Part shown: positions 18,696-27,269 of the stretch, in pieces
How positions within the stretch are numbered: position 1 is the stretch's first letter
How the letters are laid out: every line of letters begins with the position of its first letter
Assembly (NCBI RefSeq): GCF_012844365.1
Contig: NZ_CP051626.1
Coordinates: 2,294,001-2,358,000 of the forward strand
Direction of reading: 5' to 3'
From: Brevibacterium sp. 'Marine'
GTDB lineage: Bacteria > Actinomycetota > Actinomycetes > Actinomycetales > Brevibacteriaceae
Length of the DNA stretch: 64,000 nt
The notes under the pieces: generated by a model
What the model was told of the DNA's origin: nothing
The model's input: the letters and a program-made list of their open reading frames with translations, nothing else
Databases searched by the model: none
Program-made: the position numbers and the translations under genes

Positions 18696-20750
18696 CTACA
18701 TCAGCGTCTTCAGCCGTGCCCGGTGCTGTTCGAGGGTCTGCAGCTGGCCGAGCAGTGCGGCCTGGCCTGCTCCGTCGGCGGTGTCCTGACGCTGCAGGCG
18801 GGAGTGGAGTTCCTTGGCGATGCGTTCGAGGTCGTAGTCGAAGAGGCGGGCGACGATGCCGCGGGCGAACCGGTCGATCCCGTCCCCTTCGATCACCGGC
18901 AACGGGGTCACGAGCAGCTGAGCCACATAGGGTTTGAGGTCCTCGGCAGCGGCGTCGAGGACGCGCTCGGCCCATTTCGACTGGGCGGGGCCGGCGGCCC
19001 CCAGTCCCCCGGCTTGTCTGATCGCGTCCTGGATCCGCCGATACCCGGGGTGTTCGAAGGCCTTCGCGGACAGCGAGTCGAAGAGCTTGGCATTGACCAC
19101 CTCCGGATGTTGGAGGGCGACCATGAGGGCGCCCTTCTCCGTCTTCAGCCGTGCAGGGCTGATCGGAGCCGAGAGGTTCGAGACGTCGGGGCGCTCCTCG
19201 TAGACGTATTCCAGGCTGCGTTCGTCGGAGACCTCCGGCGCCGAGGCGGGACCGGGATCGCGTGCGTCCTCGACCGGGGCGTGCCCCGGTCCGGTCCCGG
19301 CACCGGACCCTGATCCAGAACCGGGTACGGCTGACGTCGAGGGTGCGGGTGCGCTCGGTGCCGGCGGTGGGCCGTCGCGGTAGGACGACTGGCGGGCGGG
19401 CGCCTCGGCGGGCCGTCTGTTCTGCTTCGGTTGGCGGGCTGCGGTGCGGACCGCGGCCTCCACCTCATCGATGTCGACGCCGATGCGGCCGGCGACGAAC
19501 CGGTAGTAATGCGAAAGGCTGTTACGGTCGCGGATGTCGGTGAGCACCTCGGCGGCGGCGCGGACCGCGGAGATCCGACCCTCGACGGTGTCGAGGTCGA
19601 AGCGGGAGATCGCGGTGGTGATGACGAACTCGAAGAGCGGCTTGCACCCGTCGATGAGTTCGCGCAGGGCCGCGTCACCTTTCCGCATGCGCAGGTCACA
19701 GGGGTCGAGGCCGTCGGGTTCGACGGCGACGAAGGTCTGGGCGCTGAACAGGCTCTCGAATTCGAAGGCCTTGAGCGCAGCCTTCTGACCGGCGGCGTCT
19801 CCGTCGAAGGTGAAGATCACCTGTCCGGTCGGGTCGTCGCCGAGGAGGCGTCGGATGATCTTCACGTGTTCGGCGCCGAAGGCCGTGCCGCAGGTGGCCA
19901 CGGCCTGGTCGACTCCGGCGAGGTGGGCGGCCATGACGTCGGTGTAGCCCTCGACGACGACGACGCGCTTGGTCTTCGCGATCGACTTCTTCGCCAGATC
20001 GAGCCCGTAGAGGACCTGGTTCTTGTGGTAGAGCGCGGTCTCCGGGGTATTGAGGTACTTCGGTCCCTTGTCGTCGTCATAGAGTCGGCGGGCGCCGAAG
20101 CCGATGGTCCGGGCCGTCATGTCCTTGATCGGCCAGATCACCCGACCGCGGAACCGGTCGTAGATTCCGCGTCCGCCCTCGCTGGCCAGGCCGCCGGCGA
20201 GGATCTCCTCATCGGTGAAGCCGGCCCGGCGCAGGTGGGTCGTCAGGGCATCCCAGGATTTCGGGGCGAACCCGATGCCGAACTCTCGGCTCGACTCCGC
20301 GGGGAAGCCGCGGCCGGACAGGAATTCGCGACCGATCTGCCCGGCTTCGGACTCCAGGGCCTGGGCGAAGAAGTGCCCCGCGACTTCGTGCATCTCCAGC
20401 AGTCGCTGCCTGCGGCTGGCCTGTTCCCGGTCGGGTCCCTTCCCGTCCTCGTAGCGCAGATGCATTCCGGCCTTGCCGGCCAGGGTCTCGACGGCTTCGA
20501 CGAAGCTGAGCTGTTCGACCTTCTGCAGGAAGGTGAATACGTCTCCGGACTCACCGCAGCCGAAGCAGTGGTACATCCCGACCTGAGGGCGCACCGTGAA
20601 CGAGGGAGTCTTCTCGTCGTGGAACGGGCACAGGCCCTTGAGCGATCCGATGCCTGCGGTCTTGAGGGTGACGAATTCCCCGATCACCTCGTCGATGCGG
20701 GTGCGGCTGCGCAGTTCGTCGATGTCCTCGCGCTTGATGAGTCCGGCCAT
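18696..20750 (-). CDS. dnaG: DNA primase
   Basis: The product synthesises RNA primers at the replication fork together with DnaB helicase. The CHC2 zinc finger uses Cys41, His44, Cys62 and Cys65. The catalytic core contains EFGIGFAPKSWDAL and the Toprim motifs VVVEGYTDVMA and FTFDGDAAGQKA. A low-complexity proline/alanine/glycine linker (about residues 450-520) joins it to the C-terminal helicase-binding domain. The 684-residue length is usual for Actinobacteria. The ATG lies 3 nt after the dgt stop. Confidence 0.96.
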   Translation of the reverse strand: MAGLIKREDIDELRSRTRIDEVIGEFVTLKTAGIGSLKGLCPFHDEKTPSFTVRPQVGMYHCFGCGESGDVFTFLQKVEQLSFVEAVETLAGKAGMHLRYEDGKGPDREQASRRQRLLEMHEVAGHFFAQALESEAGQIGREFLSGRGFPAESSREFGIGFAPKSWDALTTHLRRAGFTDEEILAGGLASEGGRGIYDRFRGRVIWPIKDMTARTIGFGARRLYDDDKGPKYLNTPETALYHKNQVLYGLDLAKKSIAKTKRVVVVEGYTDVMAAHLAGVDQAVATCGTAFGAEHVKIIRRLLGDDPTGQVIFTFDGDAAGQKAALKAFEFESLFSAQTFVAVEPDGLDPCDLRMRKGDAALRELIDGCKPLFEFVITTAISRFDLDTVEGRISAVRAAAEVLTDIRDRNSLSHYYRFVAGRIGVDIDEVEAAVRTAARQPKQNRRPAEAPARQSSYRDGPPPAPSAPAPSTSAVPGSGSGSGAGTGPGHAPVEDARDPGPASAPEVSDERSLEYVYEERPDVSNLSAPISPARLKTEKGALMVALQHPEVVNAKLFDSLSAKAFEHPGYRRIQDAIRQAGGLGAAGPAQSKWAERVLDAAAEDLKPYVAQLLVTPLPVIEGDGIDRFARGIVARLFDYDLERIAKELHSRLQRQDTADGAGQAALLGQLQTLEQHRARLKTLM

Positions 20751-20753
20751 GGT

Positions 20754-22061
20754 CTAGAGCCGATCCTCCGCTCCGGCGTTGAGGTGGTGGTACAGAGCCC
20801 AGGCGGAATGGTCGGTCAGGGAGGCGATCTGGTCGACGATGACGCGCCGGCGTGCGGAGTCGTCGGCGGCCTCGGCGTGGTCGGCGCGGAACATCGGATC
20901 GAGTTTGTCCGGTGACTGCGAATACCATTCGGCGAGTTCGTTGATGACCGCCGCCTGGATGTCATGGAGTCGCAGTCGATCCTCGGCGACCATCACCGTC
21001 AGCGTGGCCATGCCCTTGAGCACGGCGATCTCGACGGTGGTCGTCTCGGGCACGACGAGTGAGGCGGAGTATCGGGCGAGTGGTTCCCACCCGAATTCCT
21101 CACGGGTCGCGGATTCCGCGGCACCGACGAACCGGCCGATGAGCTGACTGGTCATGTGCTTGAGACCGGCCTGAGCCCGACGGGATCCGTCGAAGGCCTC
21201 CTTGGGCCAGTAGGCGGCGGCCTGCAGTCGGCCGAGCGCCTTGTCCATCTCCGCATCGGTGGTCTCCGGCAGATACCACTGACGGGTGATATCGAAGAGT
21301 TCGGTCCGGCGGTCATCGGCGGCGAAGTCGGCGAGGTCGAGGTGGCCCGCGACGATGGCATCCTCGACGTCGTGGACGGAGTACGAGATGTCGTCGGCTA
21401 AGTCCATGACCTGGGCTTCGATGCATCTCTGGCCGTTGTCGATGCCGTCGCGGTAGAAGTCGAAGACAGCTCGGTCGTCATCGTAGACACCGAATTTGCG
21501 CACCCCGGAGTCGCGGCGACCGGCCGTGGCTTCGGCTCGCGGCCACGGGTACTTCGTCAGTGCGTCGAGGCTGGCGCGGGACAGGTTGAGACCGGCCGGA
21601 CGGCCGTCGTCGGCGATGACCTTCGGTTCGATGCGGGTGACCAGGCGCAGGGTCTGGGCGTTGCCCTCGAAGCCGCCGATGTCGGCGCACAGGGCGTCGA
21701 GGATCGTCTCTCCGTGGTGGCCGAAGGGCGGGTGCCCGAGGTCGTGGGACAGGCAGGCGGTGTCGACGATATCGGGATCGCAGCCGAGGTAGCGGGCGAG
21801 TTCGCGTCCGACCTGGGCCACCTCGAGCGAGTGGGTGAGGCGGGTGCGGACGAAATCGTCTGTGCCCGGGGACACGACCTGGGTCTTCGCACCGAGGCGG
21901 CGCAGGCCCGAGGAATGGAGGACGCGGGCACGGTCACGCTGGAAGGCCGAGCGTCGTGGATTCTTCGCCGGTTCGCTCACCCACCGCTCCTCGTCCCAGG
22001 GCGAGTAGACCGCCACGGTACCCGTCCGCACCGAGGCGTGCGGGTGAGTGTCGAAGGGCAT
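20754..22061 (-). CDS. dgt: Deoxyguanosinetriphosphate triphosphohydrolase-like HD protein
   Basis: The product hydrolyses dGTP or other dNTPs to nucleoside and tripolyphosphate. The HD-domain metal ligands are visible in RTRLTHSLEV (His) and SHDLGHPPFGHHGE (His-Asp and His), with later LADDISYSVHDVEDA supplying the last aspartate. I prefer the ATG at 22061 because AGGAGG sits 6 nt before it. The ATG at 22067 directly abuts that ribosome site. The gene lies between dus and dnaG in a conserved actinobacterial order. Confidence 0.92.
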   Translation of the reverse strand: MPFDTHPHASVRTGTVAVYSPWDEERWVSEPAKNPRRSAFQRDRARVLHSSGLRRLGAKTQVVSPGTDDFVRTRLTHSLEVAQVGRELARYLGCDPDIVDTACLSHDLGHPPFGHHGETILDALCADIGGFEGNAQTLRLVTRIEPKVIADDGRPAGLNLSRASLDALTKYPWPRAEATAGRRDSGVRKFGVYDDDRAVFDFYRDGIDNGQRCIEAQVMDLADDISYSVHDVEDAIVAGHLDLADFAADDRRTELFDITRQWYLPETTDAEMDKALGRLQAAAYWPKEAFDGSRRAQAGLKHMTSQLIGRFVGAAESATREEFGWEPLARYSASLVVPETTTVEIAVLKGMATLTVMVAEDRLRLHDIQAAVINELAEWYSQSPDKLDPMFRADHAEAADDSARRRVIVDQIASLTDHSAWALYHHLNAGAEDRL

Positions 22062-22063
22062 TC

Positions 22064-23251
22064 TCATCCTCCTGAGATGTCGAGTTCGGCCTCCGACAGC
22101 AGCGACTTCCCGCTGGGATCGAAGATGCGGGAGTCCAGCCAGCCTTCGGGCAGGTGCGGCTTCTTCGGCCGGGTGGTGCGGCCGCGGGACCCTTCGGCGG
22201 CTGCTCCCGGATAGGGGGCGTCCTTGTCGAGCTGATCGAGCAGTCCGGCAAGTTCCTCGAGGGAGGAGACCATGGCCAGCTGACTGCGCAGCTCTCCTCC
22301 GACGGGGTAGCCCTTGAAGTACCAGGCGATGTGTTTGCGCAAGTCACGGACGCCGAGGAATTCGTCTTCGAAATGATCGACGAGGTACTCGCCGTGTTTG
22401 TACACCGCGCGAGCCACCTCGGCGAGACCGGGACGATGGCGTTCGTCGCTGCCGTTCAGCGCGTTCGCGAGGTCACCGAACAGCCACGGCCGTCCCTGAC
22501 AGCCGCGACCGATGACGACGCCGTCGCAGCCGGTCTTGGCCATCATGTCCAGGGCATCCTCGGCGGCGAAGATATCCCCGTTGCCGAGCACCGGAACGGT
22601 ATCGCCGAGGTGGTCCTTGAGCCGGGCGATCGCATCCCAGTCCGCGGTCCCCGAGTAGAGGTCCGCGGCGGTGCGGCCGTGCAGGGCGACGGCGGCGACG
22701 CCGGCGTTGCGAGCGGTTTCGGCGGCGTCGAGGAAGGTCGTGTGCTCGGCGTCGATGCCCTTGCGCATCTTCACGGTCACGGGCACGTCCCGGCGGGCCG
22801 CCTCGGTGACGGCCGTTGTCACGATCGAGGTGAACAGGTCCTGCTTCCACGGCAGCGCGGAGCCGCCGCCCTTGCGGGTGACCTTGGGGACGGGGCATCC
22901 GAAGTTGAGGTCGATGTGATCGGCGCGGTCCTCTTCGACGAGCATCCGCACGGCCTGGCCCATGGTCACCGGGTCGACTCCGTAGAGCTGGACGGAGCGC
23001 GGAGTCTCATACGGTTCGTGGTGGATGATGCGCATCGTCTTCGGATTGCGCTCGACCAGCGCCCGGGTGGTGACCATTTCGGTCACGTACAGCCCGGCCC
23101 CGTATTCGCGGCACAGGCGGCGGAAGGCGGTGTTCGTGATTCCGGCCATGGGCGCGAGCACGACGGGCGAGGACAGCTCGATCGGCCCGATGCGCAGGGC
23201 GGTTTCGGGCTTCGGGGATGCGGTTTCTGGGGCAGGGCTGATGACACTCAC
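22064..23251 (-). CDS. dusB: tRNA-dihydrouridine synthase, DusB type
   Basis: This FMN enzyme reduces uridines in tRNA. The TIM-barrel signatures are APMAGITNTAFRRLCREYGAGLYVTEM near the N-terminus, DLNFGCPVPKVTRKGGGSAL with the catalytic cysteine, and TVKMRKGID. VLGNGDIF and GCDGVVIGRGCQGRPWLF complete the fold. The C-terminal helical domain contains RKHIAWYFKGYP. The GTG start at 23251 has GATAAT 6 nt upstream and no ribosome site, so it may be leaderless. It is the first gene of the dus-dgt-dnaG run. Confidence 0.93.
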   Translation of the reverse strand: MSVISPAPETASPKPETALRIGPIELSSPVVLAPMAGITNTAFRRLCREYGAGLYVTEMVTTRALVERNPKTMRIIHHEPYETPRSVQLYGVDPVTMGQAVRMLVEEDRADHIDLNFGCPVPKVTRKGGGSALPWKQDLFTSIVTTAVTEAARRDVPVTVKMRKGIDAEHTTFLDAAETARNAGVAAVALHGRTAADLYSGTADWDAIARLKDHLGDTVPVLGNGDIFAAEDALDMMAKTGCDGVVIGRGCQGRPWLFGDLANALNGSDERHRPGLAEVARAVYKHGEYLVDHFEDEFLGVRDLRKHIAWYFKGYPVGGELRSQLAMVSSLEELAGLLDQLDKDAPYPGAAAEGSRGRTTRPKKPHLPEGWLDSRIFDPSGKSLLSEAELDISGG

Positions 23252-23340
23252 GCAACCATTATCCCAGTCAAGTCAAAATCGCACATTCGTCTGTCTCTCC
23301 CGCCTGGTTCGCCGCCTCGGCTCGCCCCTTTCGTCTCGAC

Positions 23341-25017
23341 TCAATCAACGGCTGCCGTGCGCAGAAATTCCCGCACGTCCCATTCGGTGTCGACGGAGAG
23401 TTCGGCGGCGAGCCGGTCGTCGTGGGTGACGATCACCATGGCACCGCCGAATCCGTCGAGGGCGGTCACGAGTGCTTCGAGCGATGACAGATCGAGATTG
23501 TTGCCCGGTTCGTCGAGGATGAGCAGCTGCGGGGCCGGATCCTGCAGCAGTCCTGAGGCCAGGGCGACGCGGAAGCGCTCCCCACCGGACAGGGTCGAAC
23601 AGATCTGGTCGGTGCGTCCGGCGCGCAGTCCCATGGCCGCGAGCACTTCGTGGACGCGGTGCGGGTCGAGCCGCGGGTTGCCTGCGCGCACCGCCTCCAT
23701 CACCGTCAGCTCCCCCGGCAGTCGGTACTGCTGGTCGAGGTGGGCCGTGGCTGCTGCGACGGTGATGGCGAGGTCGCCGAAGAGTTCGGCGATCGGCGGG
23801 CCGGTTTCGGCCCCCGCGTGTCCACCACCCGTGTCGCCCGTGTCCTCGCCGTGCGGGTCCCGTTCGTTCGCGGCCGCGAGGATCGCGGCCAGCAGGGTCG
23901 ACTTCCCTGCCCCGTTGGGTCCGGTCAGTCGGATCCGTTCCGGGCCGACGATCGTCTGGTTTCGCTCGGACCTCGCCGAGGCGGCCGTGGAGATCTCGAG
24001 GACCCGTTTGGTCGCGTGGATCTGGGTGTCCGGCAGGTCGAGGCGGACGCTCGAGGTCCGGCGCAGCGCATCCTTGGCGGCGGTGAGGTCGTCCCGGGCG
24101 GCCGCTTCGTCGGCGGCTTTGTCGCCGCGTCGCTTCGCCGCGGACTTCTCGGCGAAATGTGCCATGGCGTTGGCTGCGATCCGGGGCCGCCGTCTGTTGA
24201 GTTTGTCCTTCGCCCCTTTCTGTTCGCTGCGGGCGAGCTTCGTCTCCAGTTCGATCCGCTGTCGCTTCTCGATCCGATGGGACTTCTTCGCATCGGTGAC
24301 CTTCTGCTGCTTCGCTTCCTCTTCCGCGGCGACCATGGCTTCGAAGTCGTCGAAGTTCCCTCCGTAGACGCGCAGTCGGTCGGTCATCTCGATGATCGAG
24401 GTCATCTGTTCGAGCAGAGTTCGGTCGTGGGAGATGACCAGGGTGGGCCCACGCCGGTCGGTGAGCAGCGTCGTCAGCAGCGTCCGTCCGTCCTCATCGA
24501 GATTGTTGCTGGGCTCATCGAGGATCAGCCAGGCGTCGCCGACCAGCGCCGCTCGGGCCAGCCCGATGCGTGTCGCCTGTCCGCCGGAGAAGCTGCGCAG
24601 ACTCCGGTCGAGGTCGCTGACGCTCAGGTGCAGACCGAGTTCGGACAGCGCGGCCAGGGCCCGCTCTTCGATGTCCCAATCGTCGCCGATGAGGTCGAAG
24701 TCGGCCCCGGTCGCCTCTCCGGCCAGGGCGCGGCCCAGCGCCAGTCGGACGGGGGCGATGCCCAGTGCGGCGTCGACCTTCTGCGTCGAATGCGGCAGCA
24801 GCTGGTCGATGTAGACGGCGCCGTCGGCACCGGTGACGGTTCCAGCCGAGGCGCGCAGCCGACCGGCGAGGATGCGGGCGAAGGTGGTTTTGCCGATCCC
24901 GTTGTCGCCGACGAGTCCGACGAGGTCGGCAGGGATGGCGGCGGTGAGTCCGGAGAAGATCTCGGTATCGTCGCCGAGGCGGTAGTCCAGTTCGGAGACA
25001 GTGATGGCTGTGGGCAT
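23341..25017 (-). CDS. ABC-F family ATPase (possible ribosome-protection protein)
   Basis: Two ABC ATPase domains lie in one soluble protein of 558 residues with no membrane segments. Walker A motifs are GDNGIGKTTFAR and GPNGAGKSTLLA. Signature motifs are LRSFSGGQATRIG and CSTLSGGERFRVA. Walker B motifs are WLILDEPSNNLDE and LLILDEPGNNLD. The charged interdomain linker (about residues 240-310, rich in Lys/Arg) is the part that reaches into the ribosome in ABC-F factors. The sequence resembles the actinobacterial group that includes macrolide-resistance factors, but resistance is not proven. The ATG at 25017 has GAGG 6 nt upstream. The leader holds a small peptide frame. Confidence 0.88.
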   Translation of the reverse strand: MPTAITVSELDYRLGDDTEIFSGLTAAIPADLVGLVGDNGIGKTTFARILAGRLRASAGTVTGADGAVYIDQLLPHSTQKVDAALGIAPVRLALGRALAGEATGADFDLIGDDWDIEERALAALSELGLHLSVSDLDRSLRSFSGGQATRIGLARAALVGDAWLILDEPSNNLDEDGRTLLTTLLTDRRGPTLVISHDRTLLEQMTSIIEMTDRLRVYGGNFDDFEAMVAAEEEAKQQKVTDAKKSHRIEKRQRIELETKLARSEQKGAKDKLNRRRPRIAANAMAHFAEKSAAKRRGDKAADEAAARDDLTAAKDALRRTSSVRLDLPDTQIHATKRVLEISTAASARSERNQTIVGPERIRLTGPNGAGKSTLLAAILAAANERDPHGEDTGDTGGGHAGAETGPPIAELFGDLAITVAAATAHLDQQYRLPGELTVMEAVRAGNPRLDPHRVHEVLAAMGLRAGRTDQICSTLSGGERFRVALASGLLQDPAPQLLILDEPGNNLDLSSLEALVTALDGFGGAMVIVTHDDRLAAELSVDTEWDVREFLRTAAVD

Positions 25018-25091
25018 GAGGGTCCTCATTTCGTGTACGCAGAAGCGCTGCGGGCCCGTGGCACCCGCAAGTCACGGCATGAGGATTCACT

Positions 25092-25133
25092 TCACAGCAG
25101 AGACGTCTTTCGTCGGAAATAGAACATGTCCAT
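25092..25133 (-). CDS. Candidate leader peptide MDMFYFRRKTSLL ahead of ABC-F
   Basis: A 13-codon frame (ATG at 25133, TGA at 25094-25092) ends 74 nt before the ABC-F start. It has two Met, three aromatic and three basic residues in a row, a composition seen in macrolide- or lincosamide-sensing leaders. No strong ribosome site is visible. The same stretch to the ABC-F gene can form TGCGGG/CCCGCA and CGCAG/CTGCG hairpins. A further hairpin, ATGAG/CTCAT (25015-25028), hides the ABC-F ribosome site. Confidence 0.45.
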   Translation of the reverse strand: MDMFYFRRKTSLL

Positions 25134-25136
25134 GAT

Positions 25137-25148
25137 CGCCGAGGCGGC
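25137..25148 (-). repeat. Intergenic GCCGCCTCGGCG motif, copy 3
   Basis: An exact copy on the minus strand, oriented toward the ABC-F gene, 119 nt upstream of its start and 3 nt upstream of the leader-peptide ATG. Confidence 0.6.
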
Positions 25149-25162
25149 TCGTCCGGTCAAGA

Positions 25163-25244
25163 CCACCCCTTCTTACTACCTGACGGCGTCCCAGCAACGT
25201 CGCGCGAGGTTGCTGGGACGCCGTCAGGTAGTAAGAAGGGGTGG
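25163..25244. repeat. Long palindromic hairpin element, copy A
   Basis: A perfect 36-bp inverted repeat with a 10-nt loop begins 7 nt past the stop of the XRE regulator gene. The arm contains CTACCTGACGGCGTCCCAGC, shared in diverged form with copies at 30907 and at 32396/33964. It could act as a terminator of the XRE gene and insulate the ABC-F promoter. Confidence 0.85.
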
Positions 25245-25251
25245 GGCGGGT

Positions 25252-25800
25252 TCAGACGATGATGAGCATGAGTTCGGCGGGTTCGTCGTGGGGATTGGCC
25301 AACTGATGCGGTACGTCGCCGGGAGCCTGGGCACAGTCGCCGGAGTGCAGAGTGGTGCGGCGGTCGATGGTGACGATTTCGATGCTGCCGGTGAGGACGA
25401 AGAAGCTCTCACGCGATCCGCTGCGGTGCGCGGCGAAGGCCGAGGTCTCGCTGCGCGGGTCGAGACGGTAGTGGACGACGTCCATGTTCTCGATCGCCGA
25501 CGGCAGGTCCCGACGCCAGACCCCTTTCCCGAAGGTCGAGGTCGCAGGGATCGCCTCGCTGCGGGTGATCGTCACTTCCGGGGCGGCCAGGAGCTCGCCG
25601 ACGTCGACGCCGAGGGCGCGGGAGAGGCCCATGGCGTTCGAGACGGAGGTATCCTGCTCACCGCGTTCGATCTTCGACAGAGCCGCGCGGGACAGTCCTG
25701 CCCGGACCGCGAGCTCATTGAGGGTGAGGTTGTTGAATTTGCGCCGTGCTCTGATGCGGGCGCCGAAGACACGAGCGCCGAGATCCTCTTCTTTCACCAT
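25252..25800 (-). CDS. XRE-family regulator with C-terminal cupin domain
   Basis: The N-terminal helix-turn-helix (LTLNELAVRAGLSRAALSKIERGEQDTSVSNAM, about residues 25-57) is followed by a cupin sensory domain (RSGSRESFFVLTGSIEIVT, then GDCAQAPGDVPHQLANPHDEP, with cupin metal-ligand-like His). Such proteins sense a small molecule and control adjacent catabolic or transport genes. The ATG at 25800 follows TATGAT by 6 nt, suggesting a leaderless transcript, and is divergent from the permease at 25862. An inverted repeat lies in between, so regulation of both is likely. Confidence 0.88.
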   Translation of the reverse strand: MVKEEDLGARVFGARIRARRKFNNLTLNELAVRAGLSRAALSKIERGEQDTSVSNAMGLSRALGVDVGELLAAPEVTITRSEAIPATSTFGKGVWRRDLPSAIENMDVVHYRLDPRSETSAFAAHRSGSRESFFVLTGSIEIVTIDRRTTLHSGDCAQAPGDVPHQLANPHDEPAELMLIIV

Positions 25801-25816
25801 TGGAGCATCATAAACT

Positions 25817-25834
25817 ATTCTTGGATCGTAGAAT
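25817..25834. promoter_or_regulatory. Candidate operator between the XRE regulator and permease
   Basis: ATTCT and AGAAT form an inverted repeat with an 8-bp spacer in the 61-nt divergent promoter region, just upstream of the regulator's TATGAT. Binding would cover both promoters. Confidence 0.5.
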
Positions 25835-25861
25835 CCTCTCTCACAAAGGAAACACATCTCC

Positions 25862-27250
25862 ATGGTGGCAGTGCTGGCTCTCACCCCGATCCTCATTGCC
25901 ATCCTCCTGCTCCTGTTCAAGCGGAGCTCCTGGGTCGCGGCTCTGGCCGGAGCGGTGCTCGCGGCCGGTCTCGTCACCGTCGCCTTCCCCACCCCCGTCT
26001 CGGTGCTGGTCGAATCGGGGATCGACTACTTTCCGCTCATCCTCGAGGTCGCGCTCATCCTGCTCTTCGGCATGCTGCTCGCCCGGCTGCTCGAATCCGC
26101 CGGGTCGATGTCGCAGATCTCGGCCTGGGTCGAAGCACTGTCACCGAGTCGCCCGCTTGGGGTCGCGCTCGTCGTGTTCGGGATCGTGCCCTTCGCGGAA
26201 TCGGTCACCGGCTTCGGCATCGGCGTCACCGTCGGGGTGCCGATCCTCACCCACCTCGGCTGCACTCTGCGGCAGTCGGCGATCCTCGGTCTCCTCGGCC
26301 TCATCGCCGTTCCATGGGGTGCCCTGGGTCCGGGCACCACCGTCGCAGCGGCGCTGGCCGGACTCGACGTCGACGAACTCGGTCTGGCCACGGCGTGGAT
26401 GAATGCGATCCCGGTCATCATCGTCGCGATCGCGGTGGTCGCGATCATGCGCCCGTCTCCCGCCTCGGCGCTGGGGATCATCGGTTCCGGCACCCTCATG
26501 TGGGCGGGGATCCTCGCCTCCAGCTCCGTCATCGGCATGGCCCCGTCGGGAATCATCGGTTCGCTCATCGTCATCGTTGTCCTCGGTGCGCTGTTCATGG
26601 TCGGCAAGAAGACCACGGGCCTGACGCGCCGCCTCGGCGTGGCCGTTCTGCCCTACGGGGTGCTCACGGTCGGTCTGCTGTTGGCCCGGGCTCTGCACGC
26701 CGCGCTGCCGTCGATCATCACGCAGATCGTCGCTTCTCCCCCGTTCTGGCTGGCCGCCGCCTGCCTCATCGCCGCCACCGCCGTCGCCGGCAGACGCGAC
26801 GTCACGGTCACGGCAGTGCGTGCCTGGATTCCCATCGGGGTGGGCACCGCCGCATTCATGCTCATGGGCTGGATCATGACGACGACGGGGATGAGCGAGA
26901 CGATCGGCTCACTGCTGCCGGCCGGGCTCATCCTGCTCACTCCATGGCTGAACTCCATCGGCGCGGTGCTCACCGGTTCGAACACGGGAGCGAACTCGAT
27001 GTTCACCGGCACGCTGACCGCGGCCGCGGCATCATCGCATGTCTCGGCGCTGCCGGTCGTCGCGGCCGGAAATGCGGCCGGCTCGCTGGCCGCTCTCGCC
27101 GCTCCCCCACGGGTGGCGATGGCCGTGCAGATCGCGGATTCCTCGGTGGCCGCCTCGGCGAAGGACATCTCCTGGGTGCAGGGCCGAGCACTCGCGGTGG
27201 CCGGGATCAACGCCCTGGCCCTCGGTCTGTGGATCCAGCTCTTCGCCTGA
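25862..27250 (+). CDS. L-lactate permease (LctP) family transporter
   Basis: The 462-residue membrane protein has about 12-13 hydrophobic helices. LctP-family features are the FAESVTGFGIGVTVGVPIL segment, LGPGTTVAAALAG, WLNSIGAVLTGSNTGANSMF near the C-terminus, and a final VAAGNAAGSLAALAAPPRVAMA. Family members carry lactate, glycolate or related acids with protons. The neighbouring ectoine hydrolase makes an ectoine-derived or other organic-acid substrate conceivable, but that is inference. AAAGGA precedes the ATG. The divergent XRE-cupin gene is its likely regulator. Confidence 0.85.
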   Translation: MVAVLALTPILIAILLLLFKRSSWVAALAGAVLAAGLVTVAFPTPVSVLVESGIDYFPLILEVALILLFGMLLARLLESAGSMSQISAWVEALSPSRPLGVALVVFGIVPFAESVTGFGIGVTVGVPILTHLGCTLRQSAILGLLGLIAVPWGALGPGTTVAAALAGLDVDELGLATAWMNAIPVIIVAIAVVAIMRPSPASALGIIGSGTLMWAGILASSSVIGMAPSGIIGSLIVIVVLGALFMVGKKTTGLTRRLGVAVLPYGVLTVGLLLARALHAALPSIITQIVASPPFWLAAACLIAATAVAGRRDVTVTAVRAWIPIGVGTAAFMLMGWIMTTTGMSETIGSLLPAGLILLTPWLNSIGAVLTGSNTGANSMFTGTLTAAAASSHVSALPVVAAGNAAGSLAALAAPPRVAMAVQIADSSVAASAKDISWVQGRALAVAGINALALGLWIQLFA

Positions 27251-27269
27251 GGGGCCGACGTTCTTCGCC

